64,000 bases of DNA from Salvelinus alpinus (GCF_045679555.1 NC_092115.1:35410728-35474727), one strand, 5' to 3'. Positions 1 through 22,952 are shown, numbered from the stretch's first letter. Notes: generated by a model from the sequence alone, not told the origin. A program made the numbers and translations.

Positions 1-801
1 CTGTCAGGTTGGATGGGGAGCATCGCTGCACATCTATTTTTGGGTATCTCCAGAGATGTTCGTTCAAGTTCAAGTCGGGCTCTAGCTGGGCTACTCAAGG
101 ACATTCAGTGACTTGTCCCGAAGCCAGTCCTGCTTTGTCTTGGCTGTGTGCTTAGGTTCGTTGTCCTGTTGGAAGGTGAACCTTAGCCCCAGTCTGAGGT
201 CCCAAGCACAATGGAGCAGGTTTTCATCAAGGATCTCTCTGTACTTTGCTCCATTCATCTTTCCCTCGATCCTGAATAGTCTCCTAGTCCCTGTTGCTGA
301 AAAACATCCCCACAGCATGATGCTGCCACCACCATGCTTCACTGTAGGCATGGTGCCAGGTTTCCTCCAGGCTTGATGCTTGACATTCAGGCCAAAGAGT
401 TGGCAAACTCCAAGTGGGCTGTCATGTGCCTTTTACTGAGGAGTGGCTTCCGTCTGGCCACTCTACCATAAAAGCCTGATCGGTTGAGGGCTGCAGAGAT
501 GGTTGTCCTTCTGGAAGGTTCTCCCATCACCACAGAGGAACTCTGGATCTCTGTCAGAGTGATCATCGGGTTCTTGGCCACCTCCCTGACCAAGGCTCTT
601 CTCCCTCGATTGCTGTTTGGCTGGTCGGCCAGCTCTAGAAAGAGTCTTGGTCGTTTCAAACTTCTTCCATTTAAGAAGGATGAAGGCCACTGTGTTCTTG
701 GGGATCTTCAATGTTGCAGAAATGTTTTGGTACCCTTCCCCAGATCAGTGCCTCGACACAATCCTGCCTCGGAGCTCTACGGACAATTCCTTCGACCTCA
801 T
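1..801 (-). pseudogene. Tc1 transposase pseudogene, C-terminus off window
   Basis: Minus-strand fragments match a Tc1 transposase: an initiation codon at 801-799 followed by RSKELS, a helix-turn-helix region with the GRPAK linker, then [17 protein letters not shown] and FQQDNEPKHTAKT. The frame is broken, with fragments at 463-711, 387-659 and 91-351. About 70 bases seem to be missing near 398-402, where GGCCAAAGAGTT runs straight into GGCAAACTCC. The missing stretch normally encodes the WSDETKIE block holding the first catalytic Asp. The C-terminal catalytic Glu lies at or beyond the window edge. It cannot encode an active enzyme. Confidence 0.85.
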
Positions 802-1160
802 GGCTTGGTTTTTGCAAAGACATGCAATGTCAACTGTGGGATCTTATATAGGCAGGTGTGTTCCTTTCCAAATCATGTCCAATCAGTTGAATTTACCACA
901 GTTGGACTCCAATCAAGTTGTAGAAACATCTCAAAGATGATCAATGGAAACAGGATGCACCTGAGCTCAATTTCGAGTCTCATAGCAAAGGGTCTGAATA
1001 AGGTGTCTGTTTTTTATTTTGTATAAATTTGCAACATTTTCTAAAAAACAGTTTTCACTTTGTAATTATGGGGTATTTTGTCTAGATTGTTGAGAATAAG
1101 GCTGTAACTTAACAAAATGTGGAAAACGTCAAGGGGTCTGAATACTTTCCGAATGCACTG
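1..1160 (-). mobile_element. Tc1-like element, right part, cut by the window start
   Basis: The right terminus reads CCGAATGCACTG and is followed by TA at 1161-1162, the normal Tc1/mariner target dinucleotide. The same terminus in the other orientation opens the element at 58899, so the two are one family. The left terminus lies before position 1. The transposase remnant is on the minus strand. Sequence relatedness to the copy at 58899-63480 is seen directly; the salmonid family assignment is from general knowledge. Confidence 0.9.
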
Positions 1161-1162
1161 TA

Positions 1163-2945
1163 GAAATTCCCATACAAATAGTTAAAGTATTTAATGAGCT
1201 TGTGACAGTTGTGCAACATGAAAATATTTTCCCATTTACATTATGTAATGTATTGACGGTCCCTAACTAGCCCCAGAGAAAGGCTATCCAATGTCAAAAC
1301 AACTTTGCCACGGTTGCACACCAGCTGGCACAAGTTAATTGGCTAAATAATTTGGCTAGCAATACCTAGTCTAGGGGACTTCAAGACACAAGACCTGGTT
1401 AGACAATTTCAAGTTATCTAGAAGGGTGAGTTACTGTAACTGTGTACTGTTTTGGCAGAGTGAATGTACAAACGCTTGCCACGTGGAAACATATATACAC
1501 AAGAGACAACCACATTAAAATACCCCCCCAAGACATCTCTCATTTGGCTTCAGTCTGCTGCATTTCTTAATTAACAGCTAAATGTATTTGAGGGTTTACC
1601 AGCATTTGTAATTTGAGTTTGATAATTATCTGTACTAAACACTTCATCTGATAATACTTGTGGAATATTAAAAAACTTGCTTAGATATATGTTTTCTAGT
1701 TTCTTGAAATACTTTGCAAATGCAACTTATTTCTATGTGAAAACTGAAAAGGTCTATTCATTCCTTTTCCATTTTAGTAGACACTCTTATCCATAGAAAC
1801 TTACAGTAGTGAGTGCATACATATTCCTGATGGCCCCCTCTGGGAATCGAACCCACAACCCTAGCATTGCAAGTGTCATGCTCTACCAACTGAGCCACAT
1901 CATCACAAACCACTTGATGTCTCAATGTACTCAATTACTGTATTGGTCATTGTTTTTCTTCATGGTGATGGAAAGTCTACAGGTACAAACCTAGATGACC
2001 AGCCTATGTACAATACAGTAATGTACATTTACATTAAGTGGTTTGTAAGGATAGTAAATTAATATTGCAGTGATAGTTTTCCATGTTATTTTATAAAGAA
2101 AAATGTTGAATTTGATGTGGATGTTTTGTGTCTTTGCCCATAACTTTGCACCTTTTGATGTAAATGTTTGAGGACAGGGTTTTGTTGTTTCTGGATTCCA
2201 CTAGAATGACAATTGCAGAGAAAGGGACAGAACAAACACTCTTACAATTCCAACTTTTGAATCTGGTCTTAATTATGCAACTACCTTTTTTTTGCCAAGC
2301 TGACGCTACAGACGTCTATATTGGTCCGCTAATACTAGTAAAAGCCCAGTGCACTACTTTGTGAAAAAATATTTACAAAATAAAATAATTCAATATTTTT
2401 TATAAATATTTTTTTCTCAGTTATTTCAGCAGTACGTATTTGTTATACCATAAACAAAAGGTCCTTTGCTGATGTAACATTCTGAAGGTTATACTGTAAC
2501 ACCTAAATATAACGTGCTTTATTCATATCTGTTAGAGTAGGTGCAGTACAGTAGATTAGAAGGTGTTTCTTTTCTATCCTGTGCTGCAGTAAGCAGGTAA
2601 AAGGCTTGTTCTGTTTGAGGAACATAATAAGATGTAAAGATTAACTCGTAACTCCTACGCCAGCTGGGAACATATCGGTCATGCTTACCAAGTGTTTGTT
2701 CAACTCCAACCCCTTTGTTCTCTCACCTGGCATTCCACAGTTGACCACGGCAGGTTACTGGGAAGGGGACTTTACTTTCTGGACACAACACACCGCATGC
2801 GGAAGACTGACTTAATTGTGCGTGATATAGCTTTCCAAACTACTTATAATGAACATGGCGTAAAATGGTCAAATGTCGAGTAGCCATGGGCAGATTAGGA
2901 ACCTGCCGTTATTTAATTTGCATGTAAAGGTATGTCCTGTCACCA
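1163..2945. other. Non-coding flank with one SINE
   Basis: AT-rich sequence without a supported gene. The only recognised feature is the SINE at 1771-1898. Short open frames here (for example 2164-2364) have no recognisable domain and look random. Confidence 0.5.
1771..1898 (-). mobile_element. tRNA-derived SINE, minus strand
   Basis: Read on the minus strand it starts GTGGCTCAGTTGGTAGAGC (A-box-like), carries GGTTCGATTCC (B box, complement of 1843-1853), and ends with the GGATAAGAGTGTCTACTAAA tail shared by many fish SINEs. This is the pol III promoter arrangement of a tRNA-derived retroposon. The tail seems short and no poly-A or clear target duplication was found. Confidence 0.75.
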
Positions 2946-3272
2946 GACGTTTGGCCAACTGACTCTTTATCATTTTTGAATGTGATTTTTTAAAACATAT
3001 TCAATAAAATAAACACAGAACCACAGAGAAATACATATGTATTTCTGTATACTGTATATATACTGTATGTATAAAACATATTCAATAAAATAAACACAGA
3101 ACCACAGAGAAATACATATGTATTTATGTATACTGTATATATACTGTATATATAAAACATATTCAATAAAATAAACACAGAAGCACACATAAATACATAT
3201 GTGTTTATTTTATTGAATATGTTTTTAAAAAATCACATTCAAAAATGATAAAGAGTCAGTTGGCCAAACGTC
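2946..3272. repeat. Palindrome with 81-bp tandem repeats in its centre
   Basis: Arms of about 72 bp (2946-3017 and 3201-3272) are near-perfect inverted copies, beginning GACGTTTGGCCAACTGACTC and ending with its complement. Between them an 81-bp unit starting AAAACATATTCAATAAAA recurs at 2992, 3073 and 3154 (the third cut short). A further inverted piece of the unit follows at about 3273-3335, next to the Tc1 element. No coding potential. It could be a MITE-like fold-back or a rearranged local repeat; I do not recognise a family. Confidence 0.8.
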
Positions 3273-3338
3273 ACAGAGAAATACATATGTATTTCTGTGT
3301 GCTTCTGTGTTTATTTTATTGAATATGTTTTATATATA

Positions 3339-4942
<1,604 letters not shown>

Positions 4943-4951
4943 TATAATATA

Positions 4952-5149
4952 CAGTGGGGAGAACAAGTATTTGATACACTGCCGATTTTGCAGGTATTCC
5001 TACTTACAAAGCATGTAGAGGTCTGTAATTTTTATCATAGGTACACTTCAACTGTGAGAGACGGAATCTAAAACAAAAATCCAGAAAATCACATTGTATG
5101 ATTTTTAAGTAATTAATTTGCATTTTATTGCATGACATAAGTATTTGAT
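4952..5149 (+). repeat. Left terminal inverted repeat
   Basis: About 198 bp, matching the complement of 6363-6557 with few differences. It starts CAGTGGGGAGAACAAG and its inner end reads CATGACATAAGTATTTGA. Transposase binding sites are expected at both the outer and inner ends of such long repeats; that is family knowledge, not seen here. Confidence 0.9.
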
Positions 5150-5167
5150 ACATCAGAAAAGCAGAAC

Positions 5168-6190
5168 TTAATATTTGGTACAGAAACCTTTGTTTGCAAT
5201 TACAGAGATCATACGTTTCCTGTAGTTCTTGACCAGGTTTGCACACACTGCAGCAGGGATTTTGGCCCACTCCTCCATACAGACCTTCTCCAGATCCTTC
5301 AGGTTTCGGGGCTGTCGCTGGGCAATACGGACTTTCAGCTCCCTCCAAAGATTTTCTATTGGGTTCAGGTCTGGAGACTGGCTAGGCCACTCCAGGACCT
5401 TGAGATGCTTCTTACGGAGCCACTCCTTAGTTGCCCTGGCTGTGTGTTTCGGGTCGTTATCATGCTGGAAGACCCAGCCACGACCTATCTTCAATGCTCT
5501 TACTGAGGGAAGGAGGTTGTTGGCCAAGATCTCGCGAAACATGGCCCCATCCATCCTCCCCTCAATACGGTGCAGTCGTCCTGTCCCCTTTGCAGAAAAG
5601 CATGCCCAAAGAATGATGTTTCCACCTCCATGCTTCACGGTTGGGATGGTGTTCTTGGGGTTGTACTCATCCTTCTTCTTCCTCCAAACACGGCGAGTGG
5701 ACTTTAGACGAAAAAGCTCTATTTTTGTCTCATCAGACCACATGACCTTCTCCCATTCCTCCTCTGGATCATCCAGATGGTCATTGGCAAACTTCAGGCG
5801 GGCCTGGACATGCGCTGGCTTGAGTAGGGGGACCTTGCGTGCGCTGCAGGATTTTAATCCATGACGGCGTAGTGTGTTTCTAATGGTTTTCTTTGAGACT
5901 GTGGTCCCAGCTCTCTTCAGGTCATTGACCAGGTCTTGCCGTGTAGTTCTGGGCTGATCCCTCACCTTCCTCATGATCATTGATGCCCCACGAGGTGAGA
6001 TCTTGCATGGAGCCCCAGACCGAGGGTGATTGACCGTCATCTTGAACTTCTTCCATTTTCTAATAATTGCGCCAACAGTTGTTGCCTTCTCATCAAGCTG
6101 CTTGCCTATTGTCCTGTAGCCCATCCCAGCCTTGTGCAGGTCTACAATTTTATCCCTGATGTCCTTACACAGCTCTCTGGTCTTGGCCAT
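5168..6190 (-). CDS. Tc1-family transposase, apparently intact (340 aa)
   Basis: A cut-and-paste DNA transposase acting in the nucleus. It binds the element's inverted repeats and inserts at TA. The frame is open for 340 residues, the usual Tc1 length. Residues 1-50 and about 66-110 form two helix-turn-helix segments, with a PRSGAP linker at 56-61 and a basic KWKKFK patch near 45-50. The catalytic triad is complete and has DD34E spacing: Asp153 (WSDETKIE), Asp244 ([10 protein letters not shown]) and Glu279 ([10 protein letters not shown]), with 34 residues between the last two. The glycine-rich [15 protein letters not shown] lies at 187-201. The start ATG at 6190-6188 sits in a reasonable context (ACAATGG) and matches the MAKTREL start of sister copies. 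A few residues differ from what I expect of relatives (WACFSA for WGCFSA, FRLKST for FGLNST), so activity is possible but untested. Confidence 0.93.
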   Translation of the reverse strand: MAKTRELCKDIRDKIVDLHKAGMGYRTIGKQLDEKATTVGAIIRKWKKFKMTVNHPRSGAPCKISPRGASMIMRKVRDQPRTTRQDLVNDLKRAGTTVSKKTIRNTLRRHGLKSCSARKVPLLKPAHVQARLKFANDHLDDPEEEWEKVMWSDETKIELFRLKSTRRVWRKKKDEYNPKNTIPTVKHGGGNIILWACFSAKGTGRLHRIEGRMDGAMFREILANNLLPSVRALKIGRGWVFQHDNDPKHTARATKEWLRKKHLKVLEWPSQSPDLNPIENLWRELKVRIAQRQPRNLKDLEKVCMEEWAKIPAAVCANLVKNYRKRMISVIANKGFCTKY

Positions 6191-6362
6191 TGTGGAGAGG
6201 TTGGAGTCTGTTTGATTGAGTGTGTGGACAGGTGTCTTTTATACAGGTAACGAGTTCAAACAGGTGCAGTTAATACAGGTAATGAGTGGAGAACAGGAGG
6301 GCTTCTTAAAGAAAAACTAACAGGTCTGTGAGAGCCGGAATTCTTACTGGTTGGTAGGTGTT

Positions 6363-6557
6363 CAAATACTTATGTCATGCAATAAAATGCAAATTAATTA
6401 CTTAAAAATCATGCAATGTGATTTTCTGGATTTTTGTTTTAGATTCCGTCTCTCACAGTTGAAGTGTACCTATGATAAAAATTACAGACCTCTACATGCT
6501 TTGTAAATAGGAAAACCTTCAAAATCGGCAGTGTATCAAATACTTGTTCTCCCACTG
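6363..6557 (-). repeat. Right terminal inverted repeat
   Basis: About 195 bp complementary to 4952-5149, ending TTGTTCTCCCACTG before the TA at 6558. Confidence 0.9.
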
Positions 6558-6559
6558 TA

Positions 6560-9496
6560 TATATATACAGCATATGATGCAGCTTCCAACCCAGATCAAT
6601 TATTGACCTGAACGCGAAAGATTCTTTGGTATTACTAGGATATGAAAATACCAGCCAAGGCTCCGTAGTTAAGAAAGAGAGTGGAAGGGTTCTCTGGCCT
6701 CTGAATACACGAAAGCCTGACAAAATTTGACTGTCAAATGATCATAAATTCACCCATGACGATGAGACAGGTTTGTCTATTGTTCTACTGTTCCTAATGG
6801 AAAATGCACCACTACTATGTCTCAAGCTCTCTGACCGACTGTCTTCTCTTCTCTCTTTCAATAAAGAACCGAGCTAGTACTTTGAAATCTATCTAGTAAA
6901 TCATGTAACTCATTTAAGTATTTTCTGTCCTAGTCTATCCAAGGAAGGCATAATCCAAGATTCTTGTGAGTTCAGAGTCCGGTCATAGCTATCTCTCCTC
7001 TCCCACTAGCTCAACAGTCAGCCTGGCGTCCAAAGGGGTTTTGAATTAAGTTCAGCACTTGTGTGTATGGGAAACCTAGCTCGCAGCCAAATGCAATAAT
7101 TCCCCGAGTATTTCCGTCAAAGTCCAGGCCTTTCAAAAACAAAACAATGTGAAATCACAGCGGAGACATTTTAATCAATTAACTGTGTCAACAAACAACA
7201 TGCTAGGCATTCTTTTAATGGGGAGACGAATTATAGTCAGGTGACGTATGAGCAGGTGTCAATCATAGTCTTGAGGTAAACTATATTGGCCTACGAGAAT
7301 GTATAACACTGTCATCTTTGCCTGTATTCATAGACTGTTATAACCGTTAAGTTATTTCAGTTATTAATATAAAAGGCTGATCTCCTTTAATCCTGCCAAC
7401 TGTTACACAAACTGCCATGCTCTTACTATATTACTTCACAGCGTCATGGCTTCCCCATGCTTTCACTTCTGATATGTAAATATATGCATCTTATCTTCCT
7501 CCGGTCCCACCGGCAGCAGTACAAACACAATATTCGGTGGGAGACAGATAGAGAACAATGTGAGGAGGAGAAGGATGGTCACCCCATTCCAACATATTGT
7601 GTGTGCGTGCCTGCATGGGTGGAAAACACATCCATCCTTCTGGCTGGTATCAGTCCTCTGGCTCCATGGCTCACTCTTCAGAGATTCTGCATGGAGTTAC
7701 AGCCCTAGTCACTCGGGTCAAGTACAGGCTATGTAGTCTAGTGGGATACCAGCCCCTCCTTCCTGCTATGAAGGCAATGCAGGGCCAGGGTCTTTCTTTC
7801 TCTCTCCCTCTCCCTCCCTCTCTCTCTACCTCTCTTCTCTCTGGTATGGCTGTGTAAACATTATTTGGCCCATTGAAGTCTTGAAACGCTATACATTTTC
7901 ATTTGGAGTTCCAGATAGCTGTGGAGGCGCATAATGAGGATAACATGTAGGATGTTGTTGGGCCTCTGAGAGGAGAAAGGAGCTCTGGGCTGCCCAGGAC
8001 TCATAGGAATACAATAGTATTACCACAACGGACATTCCCATTCAAGCCAAAGCTCTGTAATTATTTTTCTATGATTTGAACACAGCAGTGTCTACTCTGG
8101 CCGTGGAGAACACAACTCAACCCTCCCCTTGATCCCTGGACAGACTGACCAGCGCAGACCCTTTGGCTGGGACCGCCAATTAATTATAGACATGACTTTA
8201 AAGCTTCCTGTTTTTCTCTCTTCAATTAAGGCCAATCTGCCTCAGCACTGGAAACAGAGGAAATAACCTCAAAATAGTCTCTAATTTCAGCACGTTCAAT
8301 TATTTTGTGCTACCCGGTCTGAAAGCAGATTGCATCAGGTCGTGTTAATGTAAAGATCAACAATGTTTGATCGCAGGGAAATTATGTCTGTCATTTCTTC
8401 CTGTTTCTAGCCTGCGTAATGTGGGAATTTCGGAGGAAAAGGCTGGTCAGGCGGGTTCAAGATGGGCACTGCCCACTGCCCCTATGCCAGGGTTAACCGC
8501 TACGTGCCCTTAGTCAGGCCCATCATCCACCATCAATCTCTGACTAAGATGTTTATTATTACACTCATGAAGTCACTTATTCAGGGAGAATAAAAAAGCT
8601 ATTGATTTATTCGCTCCCTATTAAGCTTTTCCTGTCCTCTTTTATGAAAACAAAATTCCAGTGAATTCGCCCAGTATTATCCTTAGGCAGGCGGGATGAC
8701 TAGCTGGCTCTTACTCACTGCATTAACACCGTGCAGCGCCACAATATGACTTCAGCTAATACCAAGAGATACGCTGCCTTAGCCTGGTATTTGCAACACA
8801 TTCTGCTGTACTGTAGGATTTTCTGCCAAGTAGGTTGTTGCACAAAGCATTTTCTCTCTCCCCCCCATCCACCACCACCTGACAAATCGACCTTGACACA
8901 CTTTATCTTCCTCTCCCCTTTCTGCTGCAACACTTCTAATTACACGAAATCTACAGCGTAGTATTCAAGAGCAACAAGTCAACTCGACTGTTATCATACA
9001 TGCTCTGTATTTGCCCGCTGAATACCTGGGAGTGTTTTCCAAAGTTGCCCTTTTCAACTCTGAACTGAAACTCACCTCTAGTCTACCTCACCCTCTGTTT
9101 TTCACAGGGAAACCGGAAAGGAGGAGAAAGTGAAGACTTAAAGTGCACCAACCCGGGCAGGGCTAGTAAAACAGGCTTTAATGGAGGATTTAAGCTTCAG
9201 AAAGTCTGTATTTTGAGTTAATTCACATGTGAGTTCTACAGTAGGGGGTGACACATTCTTTCAGGCTGAACATCAGATAAATCCTTCTATTGTTTTGGCC
9301 TAATGATATGTGTACCGCAGATCTGTTGGATTGTGTGGTGAAAGTAAATAAAAGGGAAAAGTAAATGCTGTGTACAGCCACTTTACAAGTCATGCATAGA
9401 GGTTGATTGGTAAGACATTATGTGACGTCATTGATCTTTACAGATTTAAAACACCCGAGACCATGTCACTAGATATGTCATAGAGCATGGGGATGG
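6560..9496. other. Mostly single-copy non-coding DNA
   Basis: No gene supported. Low-complexity CT-rich tract near 7790-7850. The stretch 8140-8460 is free of recognised repeats and has several homeodomain-like TAATTA motifs (for example CCAATTAATTATAG near 8176), so a conserved non-coding element is possible but unproven. Confidence 0.5.
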
Positions 9497-9504
9497 TATG
9501 GGGA

Positions 9505-9939
9505 CAGATGTGGGAAAAGTACTCAATTATCATACTTGAGTAAAAGTAAAGATACCTTAATAGAAAATGACTCAGGTTAAAGCAAAAGTCACCCAGTAAA
9601 ATACTACTTGAGTAAAAGTCTAAAAGTATTTGGTTTGAAATATACTTAAGCATCAAAAGTAAATGTACAAGTATAAAACTATTTTTTTTTTATTGATGCA
9701 AAGCCAGGGTCAACACTCAGACATTATTTACAAATGAAGCATTTGTGTTTAGTGAGTCCGCCAGATCGGAGGCAGTATGGATGACCAGAGATGTTCTCTT
9801 GATAATTGTGTGAATTGGACCATTTTCCTGTCAAAATGTAACTAGTACTTTTGGGTGTCAAGGAAAATATATGATACCCCCCAAAAAAGACTTAAGTAGT
9901 ACTTTAAAGTATTTTTTACTTAAGTACTTTACACCACTG
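9505..9939. mobile_element. hAT-type MITE, copy 1
   Basis: A non-autonomous element rich in AAGTAAAAGT / ACTTTAAAGT motifs, related to the copy at 18090-18661. The right end reads CACCACTG; the left end is decayed (CAGATGTG). Flanking 8-mers are TATGGGGA (9497-9504) and TATGGGGT (9940-9947), 7 of 8 identical, which is the target duplication length of the hAT superfamily. No coding sequence. Any mobilisation would require a transposase in trans. Confidence 0.85.
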
Positions 9940-10517
9940 TATGGGGTAGTGATGATGGATACGAAGGGGGTTTCCTGAGGGACAGGGCTTCGTGGGGGTG
10001 GAAGGGGTGAAGGGGAAGGGGGGCTGTTGATATGACATCATGACATCATCAGTGAGTAGCTAACGCCGGCAGCCCTCGTAGCAGCGGCCCGCTGGCCGGA
10101 GGCCCCTCCATAAACAGGCCGGTTATCACATCACTAACATTGATTTAACCCTTCTCTCCAGCACAGCACAGAGAGAGGACACAAAGAGAAATAAGGTGTT
10201 TAGAGGGGGAGGCTGGTTGCGCAATCTCTCTGGCACAACTACAGTATCCCCTTTCCTGACAGTACTACAACTTTAAAAGGCACATGCACACACACACACA
10301 AAGACGAATACATAAACATTGGCACCATCACCCCATCCCCTGTATTCCTGAAGTTAACTTTTACAATGGTAACTCCCTACACACCCACAAACACCCAGCC
10401 AACTCCTACATTATAACAGCATCACTGTCACCGTCACCCACAGAACTCCCCCCTGTCCATTTCCATCTCCCCCTCTCTCTGTCCTCTGTTTGCCTGTCTC
10501 TCTGAGACTGTGTACTG

Positions 10518-10694
10518 CAGTGGAGGGTGGTGGGAGGAGATTTAGGAGGACGGGCTCATTGTAATTCCTGGAATGGAATAAATGGAAAGGTTTCAAACAT
10601 ATGGAAACTACATGTTTGACTCTGTTCCATGTATTCCATTCCAGCCATTACAATGAGCCCATCCTCCTATAGCTCCTCCCTCCAGCCTCCTCTG
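10518..10694. mobile_element. Palindromic MITE (GGCTGGTGGGAGGAG family)
   Basis: Fold-back element with ends CAGTGGAGG and CCTCCTCTG and inner sequence GGGCTCATTGTAATTCCTGG matched by its complement CCAGCCATTACAATGAGCCC. Flanking 8-mers GTGTACTG and GTGAACTT agree at 6 of 8, weakly supporting a hAT-type duplication. Relatives are at 19673, 42427 and 57537. Confidence 0.8.
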
Positions 10695-11649
10695 GTGAAC
10701 TTAGGACATGACTTCATTACTGTAAGGTGGTGGTGGGGGGGGTCTCTAGAGGCACTTGCCAATCCCTCCTCCCTTCCTCCATCCCTTCTCCTCTCCTCCT
10801 CCATCCGTCCATCCCTCCAGCGTTGGGACTGAGCACACATCTCTCTCAAATCAAATCAAATCCAATTTAATTTTATACATCTCTCTCCCACACATCCAAC
10901 ACCAGGCATTGAGGTGGCCAGGCCGTCCAGTCCTCATGTTTTTCTAATTCATTATTCAGAGGAAAGAAAGGCAGCACATACCAAAATAAATACACAAGTC
11001 TCTTTTGCTGGATGAGACTGTGTTTTAGGGTTAGTGCGATAGCTGGAATCGCCAGAATGCAATGTTGTTTTAACCGGAGGTGGATGGAATTCTATCTGGC
11101 TCTGGAGTGTCACAGACCTTTTTCACTCAGCCCAGCAGGCCCAGGGTCTATTGTGACAGTCTTATCAGTTGATTTACCCCCAATACACCACTTACAAATG
11201 GGACCCTACCCTAGCAGCAACTGTTGTTGACATTGCAGTACATTACAGTACTGGATGTCCAAGAGCTAAACATCAGAGGATAAAAACAAATGTGAGAATC
11301 GTGTCAGTGGCTTATCCTAGGGATTCTACTGAGAGAACACAGTAGTGGCAACAGCCAACATATGTCTTGTAATTGCTGTTAGTTCGCCACAGAAGAAGTC
11401 AGGGAGCTGTATACCACTGGCCCTCAACAAGCAGTGGTTCACCTGATCCTGGTGAACCACTGCTTGTTGAGTTATGGTTTAGGGACTTAGACCATGAAAT
11501 AAGAGGTATCTTCTCCCTGCACCTACAATGGGGAGCCCATAGGCACCTACCACTTAGTCTGAGGCTATCTTGATGCCGCCCCACTTCGGGTGAAGTCTGC
11601 TAAATGGCCAATTGAACATTCTGTCAAGCAGAACCATTCTGTGACCCTA

Positions 11650-11870
11650 ACACACACACGCGCACACACGCACACACAATCCTAACCCTAACGCCTAACC
11701 CTAATTCTAACTTTAACCCTAATTCTAACCCTAAACCTAACCTCTAAACTTAAAATAGCCTTTGTCCTAATGGGGACGTAGGAAATGTCCCCACGACAGA
11801 GAATTTTCCTTGTTTTACTATCCTTGTGGGAACATTTAGGGATTTCAGGTCCCCACGAGGATAGTAGAAC
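11650..11870. repeat. Degenerate TAACCC repeats and GGGGACC-type fish repeat
   Basis: Around 11678-11745 there are irregular CCTAACCCTAA units, then a stretch with GGGGAC / GTCCCC pairs (11772-11862), including AGGTCCCCACGAGGATAG, a motif I associate with a dispersed fish repeat. The units are too irregular to be a true interstitial telomere array. Confidence 0.55.
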
Positions 11871-12292
11871 ATGTAAACACACACACACACTGCCAAACAT
11901 TTACTGGGCCTCTGGAACATCAATAGTTTGTTTAGAATTAGCCGTGGCATCTCTTGACTACTTGACTAGAGAGTGATTGTTTTTCAAAATGTCCCCAGGG
12001 GAACCATTGACTGATTGGCCCTAGGTGGCTGGCTGGGAGAACGTGTATATATATATATACACACACACACACACAAAACGGGGGAGAGGGGTGAAGGGGG
12101 AGGAGAGAAGCCCTACTGTTCAATCTATTCTGTTCCCATAATTTACCTACCCTGAGGCCAGAGCAGAGTGTTGGTAAGCTGCCCAAGACCAATTCATAAA
12201 CAGAGGTGTTTATGCAGAGAAGTGTGAGGCGTAAATACCCGCTGTGTGGTCCTGTAGTTGACTCTGTTGGTGGGACAACTCCTGGTGGGGCA

Positions 12293-17690
<5,398 letters not shown>

Positions 17691-17921
17691 CTAACTCCCA
17701 TTCGTATAAGCTGGTTAGCATAGCTAACTCCCATTCGTATAAGCTGGTTAGCATAGCTAACTCCCATTCGTATAAGCTGGTTAGCATAGCTAACTCCCAT
17801 TCGTATAAGCTGGTTAGCATAGCTAACTCCCATTCGTATAAGCTGGTTAGCATAGCTAACTCCCATTCGGATAAGCTGGTTAGCATAGCTAACTCCCATT
17901 CGTATAAGCTGGTTAGCATAG
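17691..17921. repeat. 33-bp minisatellite, 7 copies
   Basis: Seven head-to-tail copies of a 33-bp unit (starting CTAACTCCCATTCGTATAAG) begin at 17691, 17724, 17757, 17790, 17823, 17856 and 17889. Only the sixth differs (CGGATAAG for CGTATAAG). Because 33 is a multiple of three, minus-strand frames stay open as an 11-residue repeat. I see no start context, codon bias or splice signal that would make it a gene. Near-identity suggests recent expansion. Confidence 0.97.
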
Positions 17922-18089
17922 CCAGCATACAGACATCGGCGGTGGTAGTCAAAGCAGTTTTTAACTGTAATACAGATGGTTGGTAACGATGACATGAACA
18001 TGTGTTGGGGTCGACATCCATACAAGCATTATACACAGATGTTTACCTCAACATAGTGTGAAATACACATATAAACAATAGCCTAAATG

Positions 18090-18661
18090 CAGTGGTGAAA
18101 AAAGTACCCAACTGTCATACTTGAGTAAAAGTAAAGATACCTTAATAGAAAATGACTCAAGTAAAAGTCACCCAGTAAAATCCTACTTGAGTAAAAGTCT
18201 AAAAGTATTTGGTTTAAAATATACTTTAGTATCAAAAGTAAAAGTATAAATTATTTCACATCTCTTATATTAGGCAAACCAGATGACACCATTTTCTTGT
18301 TTTTATTTATTTACGGAAAGCCAGGGGCATACTCCACCAATCAGACATAATTTACAAACAAAGCATTTGTGTTTAGTGAGTCCGTCAGATCAGAGGCAGT
18401 AGGGATGACCAGGGATTTTCGGTTGATAAGTGCGTGAATTGGACTATTTTCCTGTCCTGCTAAGCATTCAAAATATAACAAGTACTTGTGGGTGTCAAAG
18501 GAAATGTTTGGAGTAAAAAGTACAATCAATTCTTAAGGAATGTAGTGAAGTAAAAGTAAAAGTAGTCCAAAATATAAATAGTAAAGTAAAGTACAGATAT
18601 CCAAATAAACTACTTAAGTAGTACTTTAAAGTATTTTAACTTAAAGTACTTTACACCACTG
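18090..18661. mobile_element. hAT-type MITE, copy 2, with perfect 8-bp duplication
   Basis: Ends are CAGTGGTG and CACCACTG. The flanking octamer CCTAAATG is identical on both sides (18082-18089 and 18662-18669). Internal sequence matches the copy at 9505-9939 (ACTTGAGTAAAAGTAAAGAT and others). Perfect duplication and clean ends imply a younger insertion than copy 1. Confidence 0.93.
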
Positions 18662-18669
18662 CCTAAATG

Positions 18670-22952
<4,283 letters not shown>

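Larger units (their letters stand above)
4952..6557 (-). mobile_element. Complete Tc1-like transposon with long inverted repeats
   Basis: Both ends read CAGTGGGAGAACAAG-like sequence (CAGTGGGGAGAACAAG at left, CTTGTTCTCCCACTG at right), each flanked by TA (4950-4951 and 6558-6559). Inverted repeats are about 195-200 bp, and a single minus-strand transposase gene fills the middle. The organisation is that of an intact 1.6-kb Tc1 element. It lies only about 8 bp after the previous Tc1. Elements of this kind are widespread in salmonids and other fish, and horizontal transfer has been proposed for them in the literature. Confidence 0.95.

Noticed and set aside
5229..5864. 211-residue plus-strand frame
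   Set aside because: Antisense shadow of the transposase gene at 5168-6190.
11678..11745. Interstitial telomere array
   Set aside because: Units are irregular and few; better described as a degenerate dispersed repeat.
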